DNA from: an uncultured Desulfomonile sp.
Lineage (GTDB): Bacteria > Desulfobacterota > Desulfomonilia > Desulfomonilales > Desulfomonilaceae
Direction: 5' to 3'
Assembly: GCA_903920415.1 (NCBI GenBank)
Contig: CAIXMD010000023.1
Coordinates: 1-5,789 of the forward strand
Length of the DNA: 5,789 nucleotides
A model generated the notes under the pieces. The model had not been told where the DNA came from, did no database searches, and saw nothing but the letters and a program-made list of their open reading frames with translations. The position numbers were made by a program, and so were the translations under genes. Below, in pieces: positions 1 to 5,640 of this stretch. Numbering within the stretch: position 1 is the stretch's first letter; the number at the start of each line of letters is the position of its first letter.

Positions 1-2016
1 GTCTGACGCAAGGCATCCCTTTTTATCAAGCAATGCATTAGCCTGGACAATGACGTGATCTTCCTCATCCAAAGCAGTAAGAAAACGGATTTCCTTTCCC
101 ACTTGTTTGTCCATAACTGGACGATACGGGGTCTCGATAAAACCGAATTCATTGACCTTGGCATAGGTCGAAAGAGATACGATAAGCCCAATATTTGGCC
201 CTTCCGGGGTTTCTATGGGACAGATCCGTCCGTAGTGGGTCGGGTGTACGTCCCTCACCTCGAATCCAGCCCTTTCACGGGTCAACCCGCCTGGCCCAAG
301 TGCCGAAAGCCTTCTCTTGTGAGTAATCTCGCTGAGAGGATTAGTCTGGTCCATAAATTGTGACAACTGAGACGATCCGAAGAATTCTTTCACCACCGCA
401 GTGACAGGTTTAGCATTTATCAAATCATGAGGCATTAGAGTTTCCACATCCTGGAGACTCATCCGCTCTTTTATGGCACGTTCCATTCGTACCAAGCCGA
501 TTCTGTACTGGTTCTCCAGCAATTCCCCGACTGACCGGACCCGTCGGTTTCCCATGTGATCGATGTCATCAATTTCACGATCGCTTCTGCCCTCTTTCAA
601 TTCCAAGAGGTATTTTACCGAAAGCATAATGTCTTCCGGTCTTAATGTCCTCAAGGAGAGAGGAGCTTCTTCCTCCGAGATTGCCAGCTTGCGGTTGAGC
701 TTCAGGCGTCCTACCCGGGAAAGATCATAATATTCAGTCTTAAAAAATAGATTATTGAAAAAAGTGTTGCTGATCTCGACAGTAGCCGGGTTTGAGGGCC
801 TTAGCCGGCGGTAGATCTCGATTTGAGCATTGAGCGTTTCGTTGCTCAGAGGTGAGTCGCGTTGATGTTTACGATAATCGTCGATAAGTTTGTTGGGGCG
901 TTCGTCGATCTTGTCCTCCAGCAAGGTATCCCTCAGCGAGGAAGACACTATTCTCTCCTCAATAAATAATGAATCAAATCTGTAGATGTTTCGGCTTGTT
1001 AAATCTTCTATAAACTCGTCCACGTCATCGAGGGTAAGCTCTTTGTTACATTGGGCAATCACTTCACCAGTATTTTCGTCCACGATGTCACGTGCGATAA
1101 CCTTACCGACAAGATCCTCTTTCTTCATGGACAGATGAGCTATGTTTTGACCCTGCAAACGCTTTATGGCAGCCTGGGTAATTTTCTTGTTCTTTTTTAC
1201 GAGTATTGCATCTGAGCCTTCGGCATAAATGTCCGTGGGAGCCGCAGTCCCTACCAGGAGCTTGAGATCAACCTTTCGGCTATAACTGCCATCCTTTATA
1301 ATTATAGTCTGTAAACTGTAGAAATAATTTAGAATATCTTCACTAGAATAGCCCAGAGCCTTGAGAAAAACAGTAACGGGAAGTTTTCGCCTACGATCGA
1401 TCCTCACATACAACCGGTCCTTCGGGTCAAACTCGAAATCAATCCATGATCCTCTCAGCGGAATAATACGTGCCGAATAGAGCAGTTTGCCGCTGGCATG
1501 AGTCTTGCCTTTGTCATGGTCGAAAAATATTCCGGGCGATCGGTGGAGCTGTGAAACGATAACGCGCTCGGTCCCATTAATGATAAAAGTTCCATTCTCG
1601 GTCATAATAGGTATTTCACCGAAATAGACTTCCTGCTCCTTCACATCTCGAATGGTACGGGAGTTGGTCTCTGGGTCTACATCCCAAACGATGAGTTGAA
1701 CTGTTATCTTGAGCGGGACGGCGTAGGTGACGCCTTTTTGCAAGCACTCTTCAACACTATATTTCTCTTCCCCCAGGGAATATTTGAGAAATTCCAAAGA
1801 AGCCGTTTCCGAGAAATCCTTTATGGGGAACACGGATCTGAAAACTGCCTCCAAGCCTATGTCTTCACGATTATTTGGAGGGATAGGGAGGTCCGCTTGA
1901 AGGAAGCGATCATACGATTGCTTCTGGATCTCGATCAGATTCGGAATTCCCGCTATTTGGGGTATACGGGCAAAATTCTTTCTGAGCCTCTGCGAGTGCA
2001 CGGAAAAAAAACTCAT
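1..2016 (-). CDS. rpoB: RNA polymerase beta subunit RpoB, N-terminal half (cut by window edge)
   Basis: This is the catalytic beta subunit of DNA-directed RNA polymerase. The 672 codons present correspond to about half of the usual ~1340-residue protein; the rest lies beyond the left edge. The frame is open throughout and aligns with E. coli RpoB without gaps that suggest damage. Visible blocks are GLEAVFRSVFPI (~residues 53-64), GTERVIVSQLHRSPG (~148-162), FEFDPKDRLYVRIDRRRKLP (~195-215), a proteobacterial-type lobe insertion (~240-345), and RPEDIM followed by DDIDHMGNRRVRSVGE. The rifampicin-binding cluster is at residues 547-573 (bases 298-378), with D556, H566 and S571 matching the sensitive E. 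coli D516, H526 and S531. CPIETPEGPN follows at ~599-608. The ATG at 2014-2016 is preceded by GAGGGAG (2021-2027), which fits a Shine-Dalgarno. rpoB follows rplL after 114 nt and is probably cotranscribed with rplJ-rplL. Confidence 0.98.
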   Translation of the reverse strand, partial: MSFFSVHSQRLRKNFARIPQIAGIPNLIEIQKQSYDRFLQADLPIPPNNREDIGLEAVFRSVFPIKDFSETASLEFLKYSLGEEKYSVEECLQKGVTYAVPLKITVQLIVWDVDPETNSRTIRDVKEQEVYFGEIPIMTENGTFIINGTERVIVSQLHRSPGIFFDHDKGKTHASGKLLYSARIIPLRGSWIDFEFDPKDRLYVRIDRRRKLPVTVFLKALGYSSEDILNYFYSLQTIIIKDGSYSRKVDLKLLVGTAAPTDIYAEGSDAILVKKNKKITQAAIKRLQGQNIAHLSMKKEDLVGKVIARDIVDENTGEVIAQCNKELTLDDVDEFIEDLTSRNIYRFDSLFIEERIVSSSLRDTLLEDKIDERPNKLIDDYRKHQRDSPLSNETLNAQIEIYRRLRPSNPATVEISNTFFNNLFFKTEYYDLSRVGRLKLNRKLAISEEEAPLSLRTLRPEDIMLSVKYLLELKEGRSDREIDDIDHMGNRRVRSVGELLENQYRIGLVRMERAIKERMSLQDVETLMPHDLINAKPVTAVVKEFFGSSQLSQFMDQTNPLSEITHKRRLSALGPGGLTRERAGFEVRDVHPTHYGRICPIETPEGPNIGLIVSLSTYAKVNEFGFIETPYRPVMDKQVGKEIRFLTALDEEDHVIVQANALLDKKGCLASD

Positions 2017-2072
2017 TATTCTCCCTCTGGTTTTTGTGATCTCAAAAGACAAGTTGCTGGAAGGTGTACGTA

Positions 2073-2113
2073 AGCTTCGAGTACGCAACATCCCATTTGT
2101 CGTACCCGAAGCT
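2073..2113 (-). promoter_or_regulatory. Long hairpin in the rplL-rpoB intergenic mRNA
   Basis: Bases 2101-2113 and 2073-2085 are 13-nt arms that pair fully in the transcript, with one G-U pair. The 15-nt loop region can add a further 3-bp helix (ACA/TGT) above a 2-nt bulge. No T-run follows the hairpin, so it does not look like an intrinsic terminator. In E. coli the same rplL-rpoB gap holds a transcription attenuator and an RNase III processing site. By position this hairpin is a candidate for an equivalent that lowers or uncouples rpoB expression relative to rplL. The structure is read directly from the sequence; the function is inferred. Confidence 0.6.
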
Positions 2114-2130
2114 ATATTGTTGGCAGGTGT

Positions 2131-2520
2131 TTATTTGATCTCCACTGTGGCGCCGACCTCTTCTAAAGCTGCCTTGGCCTTTTCAGCTTCTTCTTTGGAG
2201 ATTCCTTCTTTTACCGGCTTAGGAACACCTTCCACCAAGTCTTTGGCTTCCTTAAGACCCAAATCGGTCAAGGAACGTACGACCTTGATAACTTGGATTT
2301 TTTTGTCACCGAAATCCTTCAAGATCACGTCAAATTCGGTTTTTTCCTCAGCCGGGGCTGCATCTCCTCCGGTCGCAGCCGCTCCTAGCGCGGCAACGGC
2401 CATGGGCACCGCCGCAGAGACCCCGAACTCCTCTTCCAACTCATGGACGAGCTGGCTAAGTTCTAATACCGACATATTACGAATGAATTCTTTAACTTGT
2501 TCTTTAGTGACGTCCGCCAT
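2131..2520 (-). CDS. rplL: 50S ribosomal protein L7/L12
   Basis: This acidic stalk protein is present in several copies on the ribosome. It recruits the GTPase factors (EF-Tu, EF-G, IF2) and stimulates their GTP hydrolysis. At 129 residues it is close to the usual 120-130. The N-terminal dimerisation and L10-binding domain (~1-38, with the helix around VLELSQLVHELEEEF) is followed by an Ala/Gly-rich flexible hinge (~39-57). The C-terminal factor-binding domain (~58-129) contains EFDVIL, the KIQVIKVVR helix, LGLKEAKDLVE and the closing EEVGATVEIK. The ATG at 2518-2520 has a strong AGGAGG Shine-Dalgarno at 2526-2531 with a 5-nt spacer, in keeping with the high synthesis rate this protein needs over L10. 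It lies 56 nt downstream of rplJ and 114 nt upstream of rpoB. Stop codon TAA. Confidence 0.98.
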   Translation of the reverse strand: MADVTKEQVKEFIRNMSVLELSQLVHELEEEFGVSAAVPMAVAALGAAATGGDAAPAEEKTEFDVILKDFGDKKIQVIKVVRSLTDLGLKEAKDLVEGVPKPVKEGISKEEAEKAKAALEEVGATVEIK

Positions 2521-2530
2521 TATGTCCTCC

Positions 2531-2546
2531 TGGATTCGCTAATCCA
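2531..2546 (-). promoter_or_regulatory. Hairpin flush with the rplL Shine-Dalgarno
   Basis: A perfect 6-bp inverted repeat (TGGATT / AATCCA, with a 4-nt AGCG loop in the transcript) ends at the first base of the AGGAGG Shine-Dalgarno of rplL. The Shine-Dalgarno itself stays almost entirely unpaired. Such a structure could keep the ribosome site open or stabilise the rplL segment, but the effect is inferred. A chance short palindrome is possible. Confidence 0.4.
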
Positions 2547-2561
2547 AAATACTTGAGAGAT

Positions 2562-2603
2562 GCCTCGCCTTCCCGGTTAACCAGTAGAGGATTCGAGCGA
2601 GGC
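2562..2603 (-). repeat. 7-bp inverted repeat spanning the rplJ stop codon
   Basis: GCCTCGC at 2562-2568 is the exact reverse complement of GCGAGGC at 2597-2603. The arms enclose the last codons and stop of rplJ. In the transcript this would form a 7-bp, GC-rich stem around a 28-nt loop. A role in separating rplJ from rplL translation or in mRNA processing is possible but unproven, since one arm lies in coding sequence. Confidence 0.3.
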
Positions 2604-3122
2604 GGTTTTCTGTTCTTCAATTGCCTTGAGAACATTGAGAAAAGACCTGGGTACCGCAGCCAGGGTGCTAACAAAAGCCCGTACAGGTGCTTTCATTGTG
2701 CCCAGCAACATACCCAGCAATTCATCCTTGGAAGGAAGCTTGGACAGTATCTCCACCTCAGGTGGTTGCACTATCTTGCCGTCAAGGATCCCACGAATCA
2801 GCTCGAGTTTGGGATGGGCCTTGGCAAAATCAATCAAGATCTTAGCCATCGCCTGGACATTTTCATCCGTGTGAGTCCAGGCTGCAGCACGCGGTCCGAC
2901 GACATCTGCTCCTATGACAGCCACGTCGGTATCCGAATATGCGAGGCGAACCAAGGTATTCTTGCAGACCTTGAAATTGATCCCCCGATTTCTCAGTTCA
3001 CTCCTGAGGGTGTTTAATTCCGAAACGGTCAGGCCCTGGAAATCGGTCAAAAAAAGTGCCCTAACCCCTTGAAACTGCTCGCGGAGCCAAGCTACCTGTC
3101 TCTTTTTTTCTTCTTTGGTCAA
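2577..3122 (-). CDS. rplJ: 50S ribosomal protein L10
   Basis: L10 forms the base of the ribosomal stalk. It binds 23S rRNA beside L11 and carries the L12 dimers on its C-terminal helix. The N-terminal rRNA-binding part is clear (~1-100: MTKEEKKRQV, ALFLTDFQGLTVSELNTLR, INFKVCKNTLVRLA). The C-terminal part includes LPSKDELLGMLLGTMKAPV and a helical L12-binding tail (~135-172) ending KAIEEQK. The length of 181 residues is at the upper end of the family's usual 165-180. The start is TTG (3120-3122): the frame has no Met until residue 91, and the N-terminus aligns with the family from this codon. AAAGGGGG at 3133-3140 is the likely ribosome site, 10 nt upstream. It is preceded by a structured leader, so translational autoregulation by L10 or L10-L12 is expected. 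Stop TAA. Confidence 0.97.
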   Translation of the reverse strand: MTKEEKKRQVAWLREQFQGVRALFLTDFQGLTVSELNTLRSELRNRGINFKVCKNTLVRLAYSDTDVAVIGADVVGPRAAAWTHTDENVQAMAKILIDFAKAHPKLELIRGILDGKIVQPPEVEILSKLPSKDELLGMLLGTMKAPVRAFVSTLAAVPRSFLNVLKAIEEQKTASLESSTG

Positions 3123-3141
3123 CCTAAAGTTTCCCCCTTTC

Positions 3142-3259
3142 AGTCGGAGGAATAACAGCGAATCGAGGAAATTCCGGCATAACTCACCCTGCCTCTATTG
3201 CCCGGCCCGTCTAAGCTGGCCTCGATTAAGTGCTACCTGCACGCCTGCTGTCTCCGACT
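3142..3259 (-). promoter_or_regulatory. L10 leader: autoregulatory mRNA structure upstream of rplJ
   Basis: The transcript of this region folds into nested helices readable by eye. P1 pairs 3252-3259 with 3142-3149 (8 bp, perfect). P2 pairs 3247-3251 with 3155-3159 (5 bp). A 5-nt bulge on only one strand (3150-3154) lies between P1 and P2, a kink-turn-like arrangement. P2 opens into a junction holding a small hairpin (arms 3239-3242 and 3230-3233) and an 8-bp perfect stem pairing 3220-3227 with 3161-3168. The segment AGACAGCAGGCG followed by CTTAATC matches my memory of the conserved core of the bacterial L10 leader. P1 ends one base before the rplJ Shine-Dalgarno (3133-3140), so L10 or L10-L12 binding could block ribosome entry. 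The fold is seen in the sequence; the regulator is known from the family. Confidence 0.85.
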
Positions 3260-3265
3260 CGGCCT

Positions 3266-3289
3266 AAAAAACGTTATTGTACTACGTTT
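3266..3289 (-). promoter_or_regulatory. Candidate -10 box overlapping a weak hairpin with T-run, between rplA and the L10 leader
   Basis: The minus strand has TACAAT (3276-3281), a good match to a sigma-70 -10 element, but no convincing -35 element 15-18 nt upstream. The same stretch is enclosed by 6-nt arms (AAACGT at 3284-3289, ACGTTT at 3269-3274) whose 3' arm merges into six T residues (3266-3271), resembling a weak terminator with only two G-C pairs. E. coli has a promoter in the corresponding rplA-rplJ gap, which makes the promoter reading attractive. Both calls are tentative. Confidence 0.3.
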
Positions 3290-3312
3290 ACTCTCGGTGG
3301 AACGCCATTGGG

Positions 3313-4017
3313 CTATTTTACTAGATTCCTCACCTCCTGAGTGTCAAGTCTCAGTCCAGGTCCCATGGTAGTTGATATGGAAACGCCTTTTAAATAGACT
3401 CCTTTGGAAGTTGAAGGTTTCAATCGTATGATGCTTTCCATGAGACTCTTAAAATTATCTGCGAGTTTCTCCGGTCCGAAAGATACCCTTCCCATTGGAA
3501 TATGGACTATTCCGGCCTTTTCCACTCTAAATTCCACTTTTCCACCCTTAAGTTCCGTCACTGCCCTAGCTACGTCAAAGGTAACAGTCCCCACCTTTGG
3601 GTTGGGCATCATGCCTCTGGGACCTAGAATCTTTCCTAGTTTACCCACCACACCCATCATATCCGGTGTGGCCACTGCCTTGTCGAAGTCCAACCAGCCT
3701 TCTTGAATCTTCTTAGCAAGTTCCTCAGCCCCCACGTAATCAGCCCCAGCCTCTCGAGCTTCCTTCTCTTTCTCGCCTTTGACAAAAACAAGCACCCGAA
3801 CTGTCTTACCGGTTCCATGTGGAAGCACGCAAGTCCCCCGAACCATCTGATCAGCGTGGCGTGGGTCAACCCCGAGGTTCACGGCTAGGTCCACCGACTC
3901 ATCAAACTTCGTATAAGCAGAAGCTAATATGGTCTGCAAGCCTTCTTGAAGGGTGTATCTCTTTAAGCGGTCAATCGTTTGTCTCGCGGCTATCTTTTTC
4001 TTGAAGGTAGTAGGCAT
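3313..4017 (-). CDS. rplA: 50S ribosomal protein L1
   Basis: L1 is the protein of the mobile L1 stalk. It binds 23S rRNA, assists release of deacylated tRNA from the E site, and represses its own operon by binding rplK leader mRNA. The 234 residues match the usual 229-235. Typical blocks are SVDLAVNLGVDPRHADQMVRG (~41-61), LPHGTGK (65-71), VLVFVKGEKEKEA (~75-88), AGADYVGAEEL (90-100), the signature LGKILGPRGMMPNPKVGTV (127-145), GKVEFRVEKAGIVHIPMG (159-176) and a C-terminal STTMGPGLRLD (215-225). The ATG at 4015-4017 has GAGGAG just upstream in the 9-nt gap to the rplK stop, so rplA is tightly coupled to rplK. Stop TAG, followed by a 190-nt gap to rplJ. Confidence 0.98.
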   Translation of the reverse strand: MPTTFKKKIAARQTIDRLKRYTLQEGLQTILASAYTKFDESVDLAVNLGVDPRHADQMVRGTCVLPHGTGKTVRVLVFVKGEKEKEAREAGADYVGAEELAKKIQEGWLDFDKAVATPDMMGVVGKLGKILGPRGMMPNPKVGTVTFDVARAVTELKGGKVEFRVEKAGIVHIPMGRVSFGPEKLADNFKSLMESIIRLKPSTSKGVYLKGVSISTTMGPGLRLDTQEVRNLVK

Positions 4018-4026
4018 GTGGCTCCT

Positions 4027-4449
4027 CTAAATGACCTCGATCCCAAGACTCCGTGCAGAACCCATAATTATTCTGACGGCACCGGGGAGATCTTTGGCAT
4101 TAAGGTCAGGCATCTTCAATTTGGCTATTTGTTCGATCTGATCCATGGTCAGACTTGCAACCTTGTTCCTGTTGGGCTCAGCAGAACCTTTTTCAAGCCC
4201 GGCAGCCTTTTTTAGCAAGTACGAGGCAGGAGGTGTCTTCAGCACGAAGCTAAAGGAGCGGTCGGCATATATGGTGATCAAAACAGGGATGATCACCCCG
4301 GGTTGATTTTGTGTCTGGGCATTAAACGCTTTGCAGAACTCCATGATGTTTACTCCATGCTGGCCAAGAGCTGGGCCCACCGGAGGGGAAGGTTTTGCTT
4401 CAGCTCCAACAATTTGGAGTTTCACGTTAGCCATTACTTTCTTCGCCAT
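4027..4449 (-). CDS. rplK: 50S ribosomal protein L11
   Basis: L11 binds the GTPase-associated region of 23S rRNA at the stalk base. It takes part in factor-dependent GTP hydrolysis and in the stringent response to uncharged tRNA. At 140 residues it matches the family (~141-142). The N-terminal domain (~1-70) contains KLQIVGAEAKPSPPVGPALG, with P22/P23 in the loop associated with thiostrepton-type antibiotics, then QHGVNIMEFCKAFNAQT and YADRSFSFVLKTPPAS. The C-terminal rRNA-binding domain (~75-140) contains LLKKAAG, EPNRNKV and the closing IIMGSARSLGIEV. The ATG at 4447-4449 has AGGAG (4457-4461) 7 nt upstream. It lies 79 nt after nusG and 9 nt before rplA, forming the classical rplK-rplA pair. 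Stop TAG. Confidence 0.98.
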   Translation of the reverse strand: MAKKVMANVKLQIVGAEAKPSPPVGPALGQHGVNIMEFCKAFNAQTQNQPGVIIPVLITIYADRSFSFVLKTPPASYLLKKAAGLEKGSAEPNRNKVASLTMDQIEQIAKLKMPDLNAKDLPGAVRIIMGSARSLGIEVI

Positions 4450-4458
4450 TAAGCTTCT

Positions 4459-4512
4459 CCTAAAATTAGGCGCGAAACGCGACGCTCAGTGTTATAAGTC
4501 CTCCGCGGGACT
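4459..4512 (-). promoter_or_regulatory. Short hairpins in the rplK leader; possible L1 operator
   Basis: Three small inverted repeats occupy the nusG-rplK gap. The first, in transcript order, has arms AGTCC / GGACT (4508-4512 with 4497-4501) around a CGCGGA loop. The second is CGCG-TTT-CGCG near 4471-4481. The third is CCTAA-TT-TTAGG (4459-4470), whose 3' arm contains the AGG of the rplK Shine-Dalgarno. L1 represses rplK-rplA translation in other bacteria by binding a leader that mimics its 23S site, typically with a GGGAGG-like strand. GCGGAGGAC here is reminiscent of that but I cannot complete a convincing match, so the operator call is an inference from position. Confidence 0.3.
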
Positions 4513-4528
4513 GTGCCAAATTTCAGAT

Positions 4529-5059
4529 TCAATTCTTGGTGACCTGAATAAAGTCGAGTTCCACAGGGGTGGGTCTGCCAAAAATGCTGACCAGAACTCG
4601 CAATTTACCTTTATCCGGTCGTACTTCCGCAACGGTGCCGTTGAAATTTATAAAGGGGCCGTCTACTACACGTACCGAGTCACCTTTATCAAATGAATAT
4701 CTAGGCTTAGGCTTTTCCTTTCCTTCCGCCATTTGAGTCCTGATAAGTTCGACCTCTTCCTCAGGGATGACGGCAGGTTCTGATCGGGACCCGATGAAAC
4801 CAGTTACTTTTGGCGTACTCTTCACTACATGCCAAGTCTGGTCATCAAGTTCCATTCGCACTAGAATGTAACCAGGGAAAAACTTACGGTTTGTTGTTTT
4901 TTTCTCTCCCTTAACGAGTTCCACTACAGATTCAGAAGGAATCAAAACATCGGTGATCCGGTCAGTCAGACTTAATGCCCTGACTTTCTCCTCAAGTGCC
5001 GTCTTTACCCTGTTTTCGTACCCGGAATATGTATGAACCACATACCAGCGTAGCTCCAA
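4529..5059 (-). CDS. nusG: Transcription termination/antitermination factor NusG
   Basis: NusG binds RNA polymerase through its N-terminal domain, suppresses pausing, and contacts Rho or ribosomal protein S10 through its KOW domain. From the chosen start it has 176 residues, the usual length. The NGN domain (~1-110) begins with WYVVHTYSGYE (5-15) and contains FFPGYILVRM (~60-69), then TPKVTGFIG. The KOW domain (~120-176) contains GDSVRVVDGPFINFNGTVAEV (126-146) and FGRPTPVELDF (160-170). I chose the TTG at 5057-5059 because a near-perfect AAGGAGG (5067-5073) lies 7 nt upstream and the protein then starts, like its homologues, just before the conserved W. A TTG at 5089 would add ten unconserved residues without a well-placed ribosome site. 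secE ends 40 nt upstream. Stop TGA. Confidence 0.96.
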   Translation of the reverse strand: MELRWYVVHTYSGYENRVKTALEEKVRALSLTDRITDVLIPSESVVELVKGEKKTTNRKFFPGYILVRMELDDQTWHVVKSTPKVTGFIGSRSEPAVIPEEEVELIRTQMAEGKEKPKPRYSFDKGDSVRVVDGPFINFNGTVAEVRPDKGKLRVLVSIFGRPTPVELDFIQVTKN

Positions 5060-5066
5060 CGGAGAG

Positions 5067-5073
5067 CCTCCTT
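5067..5073 (-). promoter_or_regulatory. Shine-Dalgarno that fixes the nusG TTG start
   Basis: AAGGAGG in the transcript, 7 nt before the TTG at 5057-5059, is a near-ideal ribosome binding site. It is the main reason for preferring the shorter nusG start over the in-frame TTG at 5087-5089. Confidence 0.8.
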
Positions 5074-5099
5074 GTGACAGTTCGATCAAGATTAAATCA

Positions 5100-5315
5100 T
5101 CATCCTTGAAGAAGCATTTGCACTATTCTGGCCAGGGCCCAGTCGCTGAACCCAAGATAGATCCCGATAATTACCGTGAGGATGAGAACTACGATCGTTG
5201 ACCCGACAGTTTCCTGACGTGTCGGGAAGGTGACCTTCTGCAGTTCGACTTTTACTTCCCGAAAGAACTGAATTTGGTCCTGCACAAAAGCCGTTACTTT
5301 TTCCATTGCGGTCAT
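5100..5315 (-). CDS. secE: Preprotein translocase subunit SecE
   Basis: SecE is the small inner-membrane subunit that clamps SecY in the SecYEG protein-export channel. The protein has 71 residues: an amphipathic N-terminal helix (QIQFFREVKVELQKVTFPTRQET, ~14-36), including the conserved KVTFPTR segment, followed by a single hydrophobic membrane segment (STIVVLILTVIIGIYLGF, ~39-56). This is the short single-span form, unlike the ~127-residue three-span SecE of E. coli. The ATG at 5313-5315 has GGAGAG (5325-5330) 9 nt upstream. A second Met three codons later is possible but less well placed. The open frame continues upstream through the tRNA gene, but that part is not protein-coding. It ends with tandem TGA codons, 40 nt before nusG, its usual partner. 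Confidence 0.95.
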   Translation of the reverse strand: MTAMEKVTAFVQDQIQFFREVKVELQKVTFPTRQETVGSTIVVLILTVIIGIYLGFSDWALARIVQMLLQG

Positions 5316-5368
5316 TTTCAGGAACTCTCCAAGACCTAAAGATCCAAGCCCAGGTGAAGCGAAGTATG

Positions 5369-5444
5369 TGGCAGGCCAGAAGGGATTCGAACCCCCAACC
5401 CCCGGTTTTGGAGACCGGTGCTCTAGCCGTTGAGCTACTGGCCT
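5369..5444 (-). tRNA. tRNA-Trp (anticodon CCA), 3' CCA encoded
   Basis: This is a complete 76-nt cloverleaf. The 7-bp acceptor stem (AGGCCAG / CTGGCCT) is perfect, with discriminator G followed by an encoded CCA (5369-5371). The D stem is GCTC/GAGC. The anticodon stem CCGGT/ACCGG carries the loop CTCCAAA with anticodon CCA at 5409-5411, reading UGG. The T arm is GGGGG-TTCGAAT-CCCTT, with two G-U pairs at the base. It lies between rpmG (21 nt upstream) and secE (53 nt downstream), so it is probably excised from a mixed mRNA/tRNA transcript. This placement is a common arrangement next to secE in several bacterial groups. Confidence 0.98.
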
Positions 5445-5465
5445 GTAATACTGATCGGTCACTCC

Positions 5466-5615
5466 CTATTTGGTCTCCCGGTGAATGGTGTGGTACCTGC
5501 AATATCGGCAATACTTCTTAAACTGAAGCTTGTCGGGAGTACTTTTCTTGTTCTTCGTAGTGGTGTAATTGCGACGTTTGCACTCAGTGCAAGCGAGCGT
5601 CACGATGTCCCTCAT
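5466..5615 (-). CDS. rpmG: 50S ribosomal protein L33 (zinc-binding type)
   Basis: L33 is a small 50S protein near the E site. The gene encodes 49 residues beginning MRDIVTLACTECKRRNYTTTK and ending in RYHTIHRETK. Cysteine pairs C9-x2-C12 and C36-x2-C39 form a complete zinc ribbon, so this is the zinc-dependent (C+) form rather than the cysteine-free paralogue some bacteria use under zinc limitation. The ATG at 5613-5615 is preceded by GGAGAGGT (5619-5626), part of which can pair in a small 5-bp hairpin (5624-5628 with 5637-5641). It follows tuf after 79 nt and precedes tRNA-Trp by 21 nt, a standard position. Stop TAG. Confidence 0.97.
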   Translation of the reverse strand: MRDIVTLACTECKRRNYTTTKNKKSTPDKLQFKKYCRYCRYHTIHRETK

Positions 5616-5640
5616 GGCACCTCTCCGATACAGGTTTCGG

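Noticed and set aside
55..363. Plus-strand open frame of 102 codons
   Set aside because: It lies opposite the rifampicin-binding region and neighbouring conserved blocks of rpoB; its protein shows no recognisable features. It is a shadow of the real gene.
298..378. Rifampicin resistance mutation
   Set aside because: The residues equivalent to E. coli D516, H526 and S531 are all unchanged; the N-to-T difference next to them is common natural variation.
1696..2073. Plus-strand open frame of 125 codons
   Set aside because: It is antisense to the 5' end of rpoB and the rplL-rpoB gap, with no ribosome site or family resemblance seen.
2036..2542. Plus-strand open frame of 168 codons rich in Ser and Ala
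   Set aside because: It mirrors the Ala- and Glu-rich codons of rplL on the opposite strand. The long frame is explained by that composition.
2553..3017. Plus-strand open frame of 154 codons
   Set aside because: It is antisense to rplJ, which is unambiguous as L10.
5316..5462. N-terminal extension of the secE frame, and a second minus-strand frame at 5092-5511
   Set aside because: Both read through the tRNA-Trp gene. The secE protein proper begins at 5315 with a good ribosome site, and the other frame overlaps secE, the tRNA and rpmG out of frame.
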